Assembly (NCBI GenBank): GCA_043818215.1
Contig: JBDRGC010000421.1
Span: forward strand, 1-23,281
Direction: 5' to 3'
DNA length: 23,281 nucleotides
From: JBDRGC01 sp043818215
GTDB lineage: Bacteria; Chloroflexota; Anaerolineae; Anaerolineales; UBA11858
Below, piece after piece: positions 1 to 8,022 of the stretch. How positions within the stretch are numbered: the stretch's first letter is position 1; each line of letters opens with the position of its first letter. The notes under the pieces are model-generated. The model was not told where the DNA came from, did no database searches, and worked only from the letters and a program-made list of their open reading frames with translations. The translations under genes were made by a program, and so were the position numbers.

Positions 1-536
1 TAATCCAATCCAAGCAGGGCCGGAACCAAGATTCCATCAGCACGGGTGAGTATTGCCAAAGCGGAGAACACCGCAGCCCAACGATATTTACCTCTGGCAT
101 AAAAAGCAAACGCTCCCAGACAGAAGGCAAGATAAAGCGGAGTTTCGGACCCTAAGGTGCTCACCACTAACGGGAAAGTGGGATAAAGCAGCACTCCCGC
201 CCAACTCACCGCGGGGGTGTCCCACGATTGCCCCAAGTCCCAAAGGAGTACCCCGCCCAGGGCCAGACTCAAGGCTCCAATCAGATTCGCCAAATGCGGC
301 AAGTCAGGCCAGATTGTGCCCAGGAGGGCCAGCAGGACAGCAAATAGCGGCGTGGTTGTGCTGAGCACCCGCTCGCCGGAATTGTAGACAAATCCCAAGC
401 CGTGGCGGATATTGTCGGCGTAGCGGTAGGTGATAAAGGGGTCGTCGTAGGCCCAGTGGGAGAAGGCGAGGTAGATAAGGGCGGTTACGCCCAAGAGATA
501 AATAACTTTCGTTACTAGTGGTTTATTGATCCACAC
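1..536 (-). CDS. GT-C type polytopic membrane glycosyltransferase, N-terminal part (continues past left edge)
   Basis: Translating the minus strand gives an open frame from about 584 to the left edge with no stop, so the C-terminus lies outside the window. The protein is strongly hydrophobic, with several membrane helices. It contains DDPFITYRYADNIRHGLGFV and then YNSGERVLSTTTPL, an arrangement typical of GT-C enzymes that use polyprenyl-phosphate sugars on the outer membrane face (PMT/ArnT/AftB-like). The acidic DD pair after the first helix is the usual catalytic and metal-binding position in that fold. I prefer the GTG at 536, which overlaps the end of the GH78-like gene by 14 nt. An in-frame ATG at 584 would overlap it by 62 nt. 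Neither has a clear ribosome binding site. The sugar and acceptor cannot be told from sequence. Confidence 0.75.
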   Translation of the reverse strand, partial: MWINKPLVTKVIYLLGVTALIYLAFSHWAYDDPFITYRYADNIRHGLGFVYNSGERVLSTTTPLFAVLLALLGTIWPDLPHLANLIGALSLALGGVLLWDLGQSWDTPAVSWAGVLLYPTFPLVVSTLGSETPLYLAFCLGAFAFYARGKYRWAAVFSALAILTRADGILVPALLGLD

Positions 537-3500
537 AATACCCAGTAATTTCAAAATAGTGTACCCCACCCTGAACAGGGATATGTACATCCTCGTTAAT
601 CAACGTGACACCTTCTTGTTGCGTCACCCCGTCCAACCAAACAATTTGACCATTCCAGAAGATGCTTGCCTCTTGAACATCTGAGATAATGACATCGCCT
701 TCCGTGGCATCAGGAGATTGTATGTCCAATGTTCGGCTTTGGCAATGTTGTCCAGCCCAAGAAACCGTCAATAGACCGTCTGGTAGTGGGATCGCCCCTG
801 CAACAGCATCGACACCAGCAAATGATGGTTTGACTTGCCATGATCTTGTCCCGGTTTGCTGCGCCCCAAGCACATAAGTTGACAAAAACCACGTGGGAGA
901 ACTACCCCATCCGTGTGATAGCGAAGACGAATAATGTTCCACACTGCAAAAAGTTTCCCACCAGGTAGAAGCGCCCTGTGAGAGCATCCATCCATAATAA
1001 TTCTTCATCAAGTCTACAGCATCAGAGACATATCCATGTTGAAAATAGGCATCAAAAACCCAATACATACCATACGTACCAATATTAGCAGAAGCAGGCT
1101 CTTCTGAAAGCATCATTTGAAGCGATCCTATGACGCCCGCGGATTTATTCGAATCAACCAAGTTATACGCCAACGGCCATGCTTGCGAAAATACTGTTGG
1201 CGTGATTGGTTGACCCTGATAAACACTTGTCAAATAACGCTCTTGTTGCAGTAAGTAGAGTAAATCGTTGAACAGTGTTTTTTTTTGTTCAGCCTGGTTT
1301 TGCCACTTAGCCGCTTGCCAGGAATCGCCCAGGAAACCCGCAATGGATGCTGCCCGCAAAAGTGTCTCGATATACATAGCATTTGCAGGAGCAGACTGTC
1401 CCTTGCGAACCATCCATGCCATAGTATCAATATAAACTGTCCTGGCCCAGATATCATCAGGGAAATCTAGCAAGCCAGTGCTGGGGTTCTCAATATTTTC
1501 AAGGTAAAGCATAAACTCCAACAATGTTGGGTACAAATCCCTGGCGAAGGCCCGATCATCATTGAGCTGTAAATATTCTTGGAGATTATGCACCCACAAC
1601 ATGCCATAATCCGCCATATTCGCTCCCTCACCATTTGGGGCCAGAGCTTCCGGTTTCCCGTAATCAAAGGCATCAGCCATATACAATAATCCCCGCCGGA
1701 GGAGTACAAAATCACCAAAGGCAACACGATTTACCTTATCTATGACAAAGGCATCCCCCCACCATTGGCCGCGCTCTCGCCAAGGGGTATCTGTATAGGC
1801 ATCGGTCATATTTGGGTACAGTGTATCTACCCCCACTTGCCAGATTCGATTCAATAAGGGGTCAGATGAATCAAAAAAGCCGTGTTGCACAACCGGGTAG
1901 CGTTCTTCCATAACTTGTAAAGAAATATCCACCGGGGCATCCGCTTCCCAAACCGCTAATAGAAGATACCTGCCAGCACGGGTATCAATAGTAGTTAGTG
2001 ATCGAGAGTCGCCATCCAAAATCCAGGAATCCACCTGATTCCAGTAAGGATGCAACGAACCCGGAAACGGTAAAGGACGCGATGTTTCCGGGTATAGCCG
2101 CTCATCCCAACCTAAATCAACAATCGTTCCAGCGGGACCATTCACTTGTAATATTGCTCGTCCGTGAATTGTACGGCTCATGTCTAAGACCGCGTAAGCC
2201 GGAAATGTATCAAAATGTAAACTGATCGCAGTGGAGTAAGTATTCTGGGCAGTAACTGTCGCAGAGATCGGTTCGGCCAACAACAACCGGCGTCCGGCAT
2301 GGTTCCCTTGTTCAAATGGAATGGGTTGTTGAAACATAACATTCTCAGTTTGAACACTCAACGTCAATCCATCCAATGGAATTTCCCCGATTTGCAACGT
2401 ATGCTTACCCGAAGCAATAAGCCGAGAAGCTATCACAACATCCGGACGCTCCCCGTTCACAGGAATCAGCACCATATCAGTATTATCCAGCATCAGGCGT
2501 CCCGGCAAAGTAATATTCGTACCTGATAGCATCTCCACAGAAAACACAATCGGTTGAGTTACATCAAATGACATCGCTACTGAAGACTCATCCCCAGACA
2601 ATTCAACTAAACTGCGCCCCGGAGAGAGTATTCCCTGCTCGACCAACGTTACTGGCATCTCAACATCCACTAATGGTGCTATCGAACGGGGAGTGTATAG
2701 TGGTTTGGATGTGTTGCTATGCTGTATGCTGCGACCCCAAGGCTCGTATTCGCCTATCTGGGATTTAGTAGCCAAATATGGCACCAACAAAGGTGTATAT
2801 ACGGGAAGCAAGTCCGCTTGAGCCGCATACGACCATGCAGTATCATCAAACGATAACGTAAACCAATCTATTGGCAATCGTCTTAAATCAACCAGCTCTG
2901 TCGGGCCGATTAATTCCCAGGTATGTACTGGGACAGCATCGGCATTCCAGGCATCAGAACGCATTACCCTCCAAGTTTCGTCAGTCGCCAGTAATTGAAT
3001 AAATTTTTGATCAATCTTACCTGTCAAAATTGCCTGTAGTATGGGGGATACGGATTCCGCCCGACGATTGTTGGGCGCCCATTGCACAAGAACAGCGATC
3101 AAGTGATCCCCAGGCGGCAAATTGCCCAAGGGATAGCTATCGTACTCATGATAATCGCGAGAAAACCGGGCCGGGCCTCGACCTATCCAGGAGCCATCAA
3201 CCCATAACTCATAGCGGGTATCCGCGAAGATATTCAGTAAGGCATCTTCAAGGGGTTCGTGCAACTCGAATGTTCGCCGGAATAGCGCTACCTCATGGGA
3301 AGCTGGCAGATGATTATGAGTCCAGATCGGCACAGTATCTACATTGAACATATCCGGTTTTTCAACAAGTGGTAAATATACACTCGTCAAGCCAGTTACC
3401 TCTGAGATGCCACCCCTATCTCGATCTTGCAGCCCCCAGTCACTCGCGGCATCCCTAGCTTCGACAGGCAGTGTGCTTACCACTCCCAATAAAAGACTAA

Positions 3501-3561
3501 ATGCCCCCGTCAGGAAGATATAGTAAAGCCATCTCCGATGAACGTTTGCTACAATAACCAT
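523..3561 (-). CDS. exported GH78-like alpha-L-rhamnosidase
   Basis: About 1012 residues. A basic N-terminus and one hydrophobic segment (roughly residues 9-34) indicate a signal peptide or anchor, so the enzyme should act outside the cytoplasm. Beta-rich domains precede an (alpha/alpha)6 catalytic domain. DTPWRERGQWWGDA starts at residue 591 and places D591, E596 and D603 with the same spacing I recall for the acidic residues of Bacillus RhaB (D567, E572, D579). STWWETF supplies E869, the counterpart of RhaB E841, and is followed by SLSHGWGSSPTWFL, typical of the GH78 C-terminal part. It probably removes terminal alpha-L-rhamnose. The reading frame extends to a TTG at 3579, but AGGA lies 8 nt before the ATG at 3561, so I use that start. 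Two strong hairpins separate it from the upstream hydrolase gene. Confidence 0.85.
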   Translation of the reverse strand: MVIVANVHRRWLYYIFLTGAFSLLLGVVSTLPVEARDAASDWGLQDRDRGGISEVTGLTSVYLPLVEKPDMFNVDTVPIWTHNHLPASHEVALFRRTFELHEPLEDALLNIFADTRYELWVDGSWIGRGPARFSRDYHEYDSYPLGNLPPGDHLIAVLVQWAPNNRRAESVSPILQAILTGKIDQKFIQLLATDETWRVMRSDAWNADAVPVHTWELIGPTELVDLRRLPIDWFTLSFDDTAWSYAAQADLLPVYTPLLVPYLATKSQIGEYEPWGRSIQHSNTSKPLYTPRSIAPLVDVEMPVTLVEQGILSPGRSLVELSGDESSVAMSFDVTQPIVFSVEMLSGTNITLPGRLMLDNTDMVLIPVNGERPDVVIASRLIASGKHTLQIGEIPLDGLTLSVQTENVMFQQPIPFEQGNHAGRRLLLAEPISATVTAQNTYSTAISLHFDTFPAYAVLDMSRTIHGRAILQVNGPAGTIVDLGWDERLYPETSRPLPFPGSLHPYWNQVDSWILDGDSRSLTTIDTRAGRYLLLAVWEADAPVDISLQVMEERYPVVQHGFFDSSDPLLNRIWQVGVDTLYPNMTDAYTDTPWRERGQWWGDAFVIDKVNRVAFGDFVLLRRGLLYMADAFDYGKPEALAPNGEGANMADYGMLWVHNLQEYLQLNDDRAFARDLYPTLLEFMLYLENIENPSTGLLDFPDDIWARTVYIDTMAWMVRKGQSAPANAMYIETLLRAASIAGFLGDSWQAAKWQNQAEQKKTLFNDLLYLLQQERYLTSVYQGQPITPTVFSQAWPLAYNLVDSNKSAGVIGSLQMMLSEEPASANIGTYGMYWVFDAYFQHGYVSDAVDLMKNYYGWMLSQGASTWWETFCSVEHYSSSLSHGWGSSPTWFLSTYVLGAQQTGTRSWQVKPSFAGVDAVAGAIPLPDGLLTVSWAGQHCQSRTLDIQSPDATEGDVIISDVQEASIFWNGQIVWLDGVTQQEGVTLINEDVHIPVQGGVHYFEITGYCVDQ

Positions 3562-3592
3562 GTATTTCATCCTAAACAAGAACAGCCGAACA

Positions 3593-3649
3593 AATGCACA
3601 GTTAGTGAACCTGTGGGAACTTCTTCCACAGGTTCACTAACTGTGCATT
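3593..3649. repeat. perfect 24-bp inverted repeat with 9-nt loop
   Basis: Arms 3593-3616 and 3626-3649 are exact reverse complements; the loop is 3617-3625. The repeat lies between two glycosidase genes, just upstream of the GH78-like start. It lacks a T-run on the minus-strand 3' side, so it is not a textbook intrinsic terminator. It could be a processing or attenuation hairpin, or a dispersed palindromic repeat. Confidence 0.85.
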
Positions 3650-3668
3650 GCTATTCAGTCGAACGCTC

Positions 3669-3704
3669 CACTCCTGGTAAGTTTATTAAAACCGACCAGG
3701 AGTG
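3669..3704 (-). terminator. stem-loop directly after the GH-A stop codon
   Basis: The ten-base arms CACTCCTGGT (3669-3678) and ACCAGGAGTG (3695-3704) pair exactly. Inside them GTTT and AAAC can pair around an ATTA loop. The stem begins at the base after the stop codon of the upstream gene, a typical terminator or mRNA 3'-end position. No U-tract follows, so termination could be weak or Rho-assisted. Confidence 0.5.
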
Positions 3705-5210
3705 TCAAGGTTGGCGCTCAATATAAACCGGGCTAAAGCCAACAGTGATTTGGTAATCCGTTCCCACAGCCACCGGCGTGATAACCGCACCGTCACGGGT
3801 GCGCGCTTCGATAAATCTGTCCTGCGGGATCAGGATCGGATACTGATTATCGTCTTTCGCCCAGGCAACATGAACGAATTTCCCATTGGCGCCAAAAATA
3901 TAGGCTTCTACATCTTCGTGATAAACCACTGGAGAAATGTAAGACTTTCCGTAAAGTTCTTCGATCAACTCCTGATACGCAGTAAAGGAGTATCTTGGAT
4001 CGCCATTTCCATCCAACAAACCCATCTCCCGCCAGCCAGGCCCATTGAGTGTATACCAGATGAATCCATCCACATCTTCACTGATTACCCGGGCAGCAAT
4101 TCTGACAAGCATATCTGCTTGAAATTCATAGAATACATCGTCCGGAGATGGGTTGCACCACTCGTATTTGCTTGCGCAGCCAACACCAATTTCGTTGACA
4201 AACAAGGGTTTATCCACACCATACTCACTCATAATCTGTCGGAGGTACACAGCTTTACCACGCACGCCCCCCCCCCATGGTATCCAGTCACCTGCAAGAT
4301 CAGACTCGGAATCAACGACTTTGTTGTAATATCCTGTATGCGCATGATAAGGCAAAACATCGAAATACGGCGCCGCGCCAACAACCAGAATTCCCCTGAG
4401 GAATCTTTCCGGTTTCCCATGACCAGGTGTTTGGGTATCCGGTGATGCGATCATCAATCCGCCGATCCAGACCCGGGCGTTTGGGTCTTCCAGCTTAATA
4501 GCCTGACCAACCACTTTGACCATTTCACCGTAATAATCCCCTCCATAATAATCCAGATCTTCGATTTCTCCCCAACAACCATATTGCGAATCAATGGGAA
4601 CCAAATCAGGGTCAACATCTACCTCGTTACCGAGTTCCCAATCTCGAACATCAAACTCTGGTGTTCGATAACGCTCAACCAGAGCGTGGACAAAATTGGC
4701 AAAAGCGCTGAACTTATCTGCCCTTATGGGGCTGCAAGAGTTGGGTTCGATAGTCGCCCAGCGGGGATAATCGTCAACGATCACTATAGGCTTGACTCTT
4801 GCTGCTTTCAAAGCTCTTAACTCGCTCTCGAACTTATCTAACAATTCCCATTTGATCTCGTCCCCTTCATTGGGCTGTAACGCTCTCCACGAAACCCTGT
4901 CATTCAACCTGGCCCAGCCCGCCCCCAACTCGATCATCCGGGTATTATAGATACCCGACGTAAGATACAAATTACTCTCGATGCCAAAAGGATTCGGCCA
5001 GGGGCCTATAGTTATGATGGGTAGATAAACAGTATAACCATTCGTCTCCGTAGAGACGCTTTCAGAATTCATTCCCGGGTACGGTGAAGAAACGGAAACA
5101 ACCTGCTTCGCAGCAATGGGTTCAATTTGGAATTCGAAAGCCAAAATCCCTACAAGAAACAGACCCAAGGTGATACCAATGAGATAGAACCGGTGTTTAT
5201 GAAAAAACAT
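3705..5210 (-). CDS. exported or membrane-anchored clan GH-A glycoside hydrolase
   Basis: 501 residues. A hydrophobic segment near residues 9-26 indicates a signal peptide or anchor. The rest reads as a (beta/alpha)8 barrel. WELGNEVD gives the probable acid/base E196 after strand 4, and PLFVNEIGVG gives the probable nucleophile E340 after strand 7, the clan GH-A arrangement seen in GH39 and GH5-like enzymes. I cannot assign the family or substrate. The frame extends to a TTG at 5237, but AAAGG lies 9 nt before the ATG at 5210, which decides the start. A run of ten G (coding strand; C at 4267-4276) encodes the Gly triplet in WGGGVRG, a slippage-prone site. The gene follows a GH43-like gene by 81 nt, and the two probably act on the same glycan. 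Confidence 0.8.
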   Translation of the reverse strand: MFFHKHRFYLIGITLGLFLVGILAFEFQIEPIAAKQVVSVSSPYPGMNSESVSTETNGYTVYLPIITIGPWPNPFGIESNLYLTSGIYNTRMIELGAGWARLNDRVSWRALQPNEGDEIKWELLDKFESELRALKAARVKPIVIVDDYPRWATIEPNSCSPIRADKFSAFANFVHALVERYRTPEFDVRDWELGNEVDVDPDLVPIDSQYGCWGEIEDLDYYGGDYYGEMVKVVGQAIKLEDPNARVWIGGLMIASPDTQTPGHGKPERFLRGILVVGAAPYFDVLPYHAHTGYYNKVVDSESDLAGDWIPWGGGVRGKAVYLRQIMSEYGVDKPLFVNEIGVGCASKYEWCNPSPDDVFYEFQADMLVRIAARVISEDVDGFIWYTLNGPGWREMGLLDGNGDPRYSFTAYQELIEELYGKSYISPVVYHEDVEAYIFGANGKFVHVAWAKDDNQYPILIPQDRFIEARTRDGAVITPVAVGTDYQITVGFSPVYIERQP

Positions 5211-5291
5211 ATTCGTAATCCTTTCTTTTATATGCAATTGTTCGGGAGAACGGTGACCGATGAATATACTTGCAGTGCATGAATTCCTAAA

Positions 5292-6320
5292 CTACTTAGC
5301 GTTACTATCACTGTTAAATAAAATCAACGGGAGAAACTCATGAAACACAGTACCCCCTACCACCAGACGCGGCGGGTCGAAGAAATCATCCCAAGTGAGT
5401 GGTGAAATCGTCACTGTATAGTCTGTGAGATACGAAGTATACCAGTCGTCTGCCATATTTTGCCAGACCTCGTGCGCCCATCCAGGTCGGAACTCATCTG
5501 GATTTTGCCAGGGACCATCCAGGTTGTTGCCAATGCGATAATACCCGCCAACAGAAGCTAGATTATAGATCAGGTAATAGTACTCACCATGGCGCACTAT
5601 CGTTGGGCTTTCCAGCATTGCTTCTGGTTCAGGCGAGACAATGCCCCCCTGATCTATCCACGGGCCTTTGAGATCACTGGAAACTGCCATGCCGATGATG
5701 CCTCCAGTTACATCCGATCCCGTGTAGTACAAGTAGTATTTCTCTTCATACTTGACCACGGTTGGATCGCGGCAATCAGCCCATTTCCCATCTTCCCATA
5801 CAAACCCTTCATGGTCAGGTTGGAATACCATGCCCTGAGGCTGCCAGGAAGCCGGATTCGAGGGGCTTGTAGTGGTTGCCAGCATTATACTCTGTGTGCC
5901 CGTACTCGTCACCCCGGTGTAATACATATAGTAGGTAATACCATCCAGGAACACATAAGGCGCCCAAATCGCCTGCTCATCCCAAGCACCTGGCGTGCGC
6001 GTCGCCAAAACTGGGTCTAGTTCATCCCACGTACACATATCCATCGAACGGGCATAGGCAAACCGATCTTGCACTAAAGGTGAAACGTCGCCAGGGGGCA
6101 CATAATTGGATACTAGATAATAATATCCATTATAATCAAAAACACTATGGTCTTTAAGACCAAAATCCTCGGGGAACCAGCCCGGATTATCACATGTCGG
6201 CGTATTAGAAGCGGCGTCTCCCTGTGAGATGTTCTTAAATGAAACCCAACCCAGTACAAGCAAAACCGATACAAACACACTGCTAAAGAATCTTATTTTT
6301 TTCAATATTAACCTTTTCAC
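5292..6320 (-). CDS. exported GH43-like five-bladed beta-propeller glycosidase
   Basis: 342 residues with a basic, then hydrophobic N-terminus (about residues 1-28), so probably exported. Blade repeats of the type YYYLVSN, YYMYYTG, YYLYYTG and YYYLIYN are obvious. Three acidic residues fit the GH43/GH32 propeller triad: D57 in LKDHSVFDY, D185 in CRDPTVV and E237 in LESPTIV. GH43 members are mostly arabinofuranosidases, xylosidases or galactosidases; the substrate is not determinable here. The start taken is GTG at 6320, which has AAGG close upstream and overlaps the end of the GT2 gene by 38 nt. A TTG at 6305 with AAAAGG six bases upstream is an equally good alternative. It forms a three-gene hydrolase set with the next two genes. 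Confidence 0.8.
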   Translation of the reverse strand: MKRLILKKIRFFSSVFVSVLLVLGWVSFKNISQGDAASNTPTCDNPGWFPEDFGLKDHSVFDYNGYYYLVSNYVPPGDVSPLVQDRFAYARSMDMCTWDELDPVLATRTPGAWDEQAIWAPYVFLDGITYYMYYTGVTSTGTQSIMLATTTSPSNPASWQPQGMVFQPDHEGFVWEDGKWADCRDPTVVKYEEKYYLYYTGSDVTGGIIGMAVSSDLKGPWIDQGGIVSPEPEAMLESPTIVRHGEYYYLIYNLASVGGYYRIGNNLDGPWQNPDEFRPGWAHEVWQNMADDWYTSYLTDYTVTISPLTWDDFFDPPRLVVGGTVFHEFLPLILFNSDSNAK

Positions 6321-7095
6321 TAAGCCTTGTGATTTTTCTCCGTCTCTGCCACATCACTACCGGAGCCAGCAGCCGCCGCGCAAAATATCTCACATAAATC
6401 CATGCAAGCCAGCTTCCCCCATCCCGCCGGTGGATACGCAGCATTTCTGGCCAGCAGCGCTCATCGGCGGCAATGGATTTAGCATCAGCGTGCAGACGGA
6501 AATTGGCCCAGGTGTGCCCCTGAAAATAGCGTATCTCCGCCACCCGCGCCAGCCGCACCCAGAGATCATAATCCATGGCGAAATAAAAGGACGGGTCTAA
6601 TGGGCCAATCTGACGCCACAAGTCCGCCCGCCAAAAAGCTGCCTGCTGAGGAATGTAGACGCCGCCGCGGCGCAATCGCCGGTAGCTCGTCTGCTGGGCA
6701 TTGAACTTGCCAATCACTTGTCCCGCCGCATCGATATAGTTGGCATCCCCGTACACCAAGCCCACATCGGGGTGCGTCTGCAAAAAAGCCACCGCTCCGG
6801 CCACCGCTCCCGGCGCGTAAGTGTCGTCCGAATTTAGCCAGGCCAGGATTTCGCCCGTAGCGCGGGCAAAACCTTTGTTGATGGCATCGGTTTGGCCCAG
6901 GTCTGGTTCGGAGACCCACCACGCCAGCCGATCGGCATACTTGCAGATGATGTCCACGCTGCCATCGGTGGAGCCGCCATCGACGATGATGTACTCGATA
7001 TGCGGGTAATCCTGCTCCAACACCGAGAGGATGGTGGCTTCTAAATATTCGGCTTGATTGTAAGAGGGGGTGACGATAGAGACGAGAGGTGACAT
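6283..7095 (-). CDS. GT2 family glycosyltransferase (GT-A fold)
   Basis: 270 residues. VSIVTPSYNQAEYLEATI at the N-terminus, IIVDGGSTDGS around D39 and LNSDD (88-91) as the metal-binding DxD equivalent are diagnostic of inverting GT2 enzymes. They transfer a sugar from a nucleotide donor to a growing glycan in the cytoplasm. The C-terminus is basic and short, without clear membrane helices. It is close to the GT2 encoded at 9552-10538, sharing the stretches KYADRLAWWVSEPD and YAPGAV. The ATG lies only 4 nt after the stop of the PIN toxin gene and has no visible Shine-Dalgarno, so translation may depend on the TA module upstream. Confidence 0.92.
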   Translation of the reverse strand: MSPLVSIVTPSYNQAEYLEATILSVLEQDYPHIEYIIVDGGSTDGSVDIICKYADRLAWWVSEPDLGQTDAINKGFARATGEILAWLNSDDTYAPGAVAGAVAFLQTHPDVGLVYGDANYIDAAGQVIGKFNAQQTSYRRLRRGGVYIPQQAAFWRADLWRQIGPLDPSFYFAMDYDLWVRLARVAEIRYFQGHTWANFRLHADAKSIAADERCWPEMLRIHRRDGGSWLAWIYVRYFARRLLAPVVMWQRRRKITRLSEKVNIEKNKIL

Positions 7096-7099
7096 AGGG

Positions 7100-7555
7100 C
7101 TAGGGGATCAGGCGGGTGAGGGTATCGCGCACTTGCAGTACAAAATCCCCCGGGCGAAGAGTCTGAACATCATGGTGTCCAGGCTGAAAATGACGCAGGT
7201 TAAAGGTCACCAACCAGGGGCACTCTGCTTGCAGCGTAGCCACTAGAACAGGTAAATCCTTAGAATCTGCCAGACCCTGATACGCGGCGAGATCGCCCGG
7301 AACAGGGTCCGGCACAATATGCAAACACCGATCAACCAACAGGCGAAAAGCTGGCAACGCCGAGGGGATTTTCTGTATCAGGTTACGTTCGCACTCGGCG
7401 ATCACTTGCTCTGAAGTGATCGCTTCGATTAGCGTAATCTCTGCCATGCTCAGCACCACCTGGCTAGAGCTGTTCGCATTGGCAGAGGCCGAACCTGCAA
7501 AGAGCACATCGGCATCGACAAAAACAAGCAGCTTACGAGGATTCGTTAGCGGCAT
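7100..7555 (-). CDS. PIN-domain toxin (VapC-like)
   Basis: 151 residues from the ATG at 7555. The frame is open further upstream, to 7612, but that extension overlaps the antitoxin. VFVDADVLFAG (D14, D16), E54 in VIAECERN and D97/D100 in ADSKDLP are the expected acidic metal-binding residues of a PIN nuclease. LVTFNLRHF near the C-terminus matches the strand before the last acidic site in the PIN_3-like group, with Asn at the position often held by Asp. It is the second gene of an AbrB-PIN pair and overlaps the antitoxin by 23 nt. Family members cleave RNA, often tRNA, when the antitoxin is lost; the target here is unknown. Confidence 0.8.
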   Translation of the reverse strand: MPLTNPRKLLVFVDADVLFAGSASANANSSSQVVLSMAEITLIEAITSEQVIAECERNLIQKIPSALPAFRLLVDRCLHIVPDPVPGDLAAYQGLADSKDLPVLVATLQAECPWLVTFNLRHFQPGHHDVQTLRPGDFVLQVRDTLTRLIP

Positions 7556-7811
7556 AGTTCTCAGCGTAATATTGTTCGCGTTGCTCCCGTAATCCCTGAA
7601 GCAACTCATCAACGCTCACGCCAGCCTCGATGCGGGCGCGCTCGATTTCACGCGCTAATTCTGGTACCATGGGTACCATTGGCGTGAATACAAAAACGCC
7701 ATCCAAATCGACCAATCGAAATATATCACCCTGACGGATACTATATTTCTTACGAAGTTCCGCGGGCAATGTCAGTACACCTCTGTCACGCATTTGAACT
7801 GTCGCTGTCAT
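7533..7811 (-). CDS. AbrB/SpoVT-type antitoxin of the PIN module
   Basis: 92 residues. The N-terminus, VQMRDRGVLTLPAELRKKY followed by IRQGDIFRLV, is a swapped-hairpin AbrB/MazE DNA-binding domain. The C-terminal part, rich in Glu, Arg and Tyr, is the likely toxin-binding arm. GAGAGG lies 5 nt before the ATG at 7811. Such antitoxins normally bind their own promoter. A short inverted repeat (GACTGTAAGTC, 7886-7896) lies upstream and could be an operator, but this is a guess. Confidence 0.85.
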   Translation of the reverse strand: MTATVQMRDRGVLTLPAELRKKYSIRQGDIFRLVDLDGVFVFTPMVPMVPELAREIERARIEAGVSVDELLQGLREQREQYYAENYAANESS

Positions 7812-7856
7812 TACAACCTCTCGTATGCAGAAATTCTGTCATTGCTGATTATCGGC

Positions 7857-7862
7857 ATTGTA
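7857..7862 (-). promoter_or_regulatory. candidate -10 box of the AbrB-PIN operon
   Basis: The minus strand reads TACAAT 46 nt before the antitoxin start. No convincing -35 box is visible at the proper distance, so this is a weak call. Confidence 0.3.
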
Positions 7863-7915
7863 TCACGAGTTCGTTACTATCCAGCGACTGTAAGTCACAG
7901 CAACGAAATGCACAA

Positions 7916-7938
7916 AGTCCACCTTCGTGGACTGATTT
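7916..7938. terminator. hairpin AGTCCAC / GTGGACT with adjacent T5 on the plus strand
   Basis: Arms 7916-7922 and 7927-7933 form a 7-bp stem with a four-base loop, between the stop of the GT-C gene (8023) and the AbrB promoter. The T-run GATTTTT is on the plus strand, whereas the genes are on the minus strand, where only TTTG follows. It may be a weak terminator for the GT-C transcript, or a dispersed hairpin repeat. Confidence 0.4.
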
Positions 7939-8022
7939 TTAGCCAACACAGGGGAGGGGTGAGCCGGGGTAAGTGGGAAAGTCTTGGAGTGTTGCGTATG
8001 GGCAGGCTGGCGCGCCAATGTG

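Noticed and set aside
53..364. Plus-strand open frame at the left edge
   Set aside because: It is antisense to a clearly recognisable GT-C membrane protein on the minus strand and has no family features.
3702..4445. 247-codon plus-strand open frame
   Set aside because: Antisense to the clan GH-A hydrolase, whose motifs are clear. The plus-strand translation has no recognisable motif.
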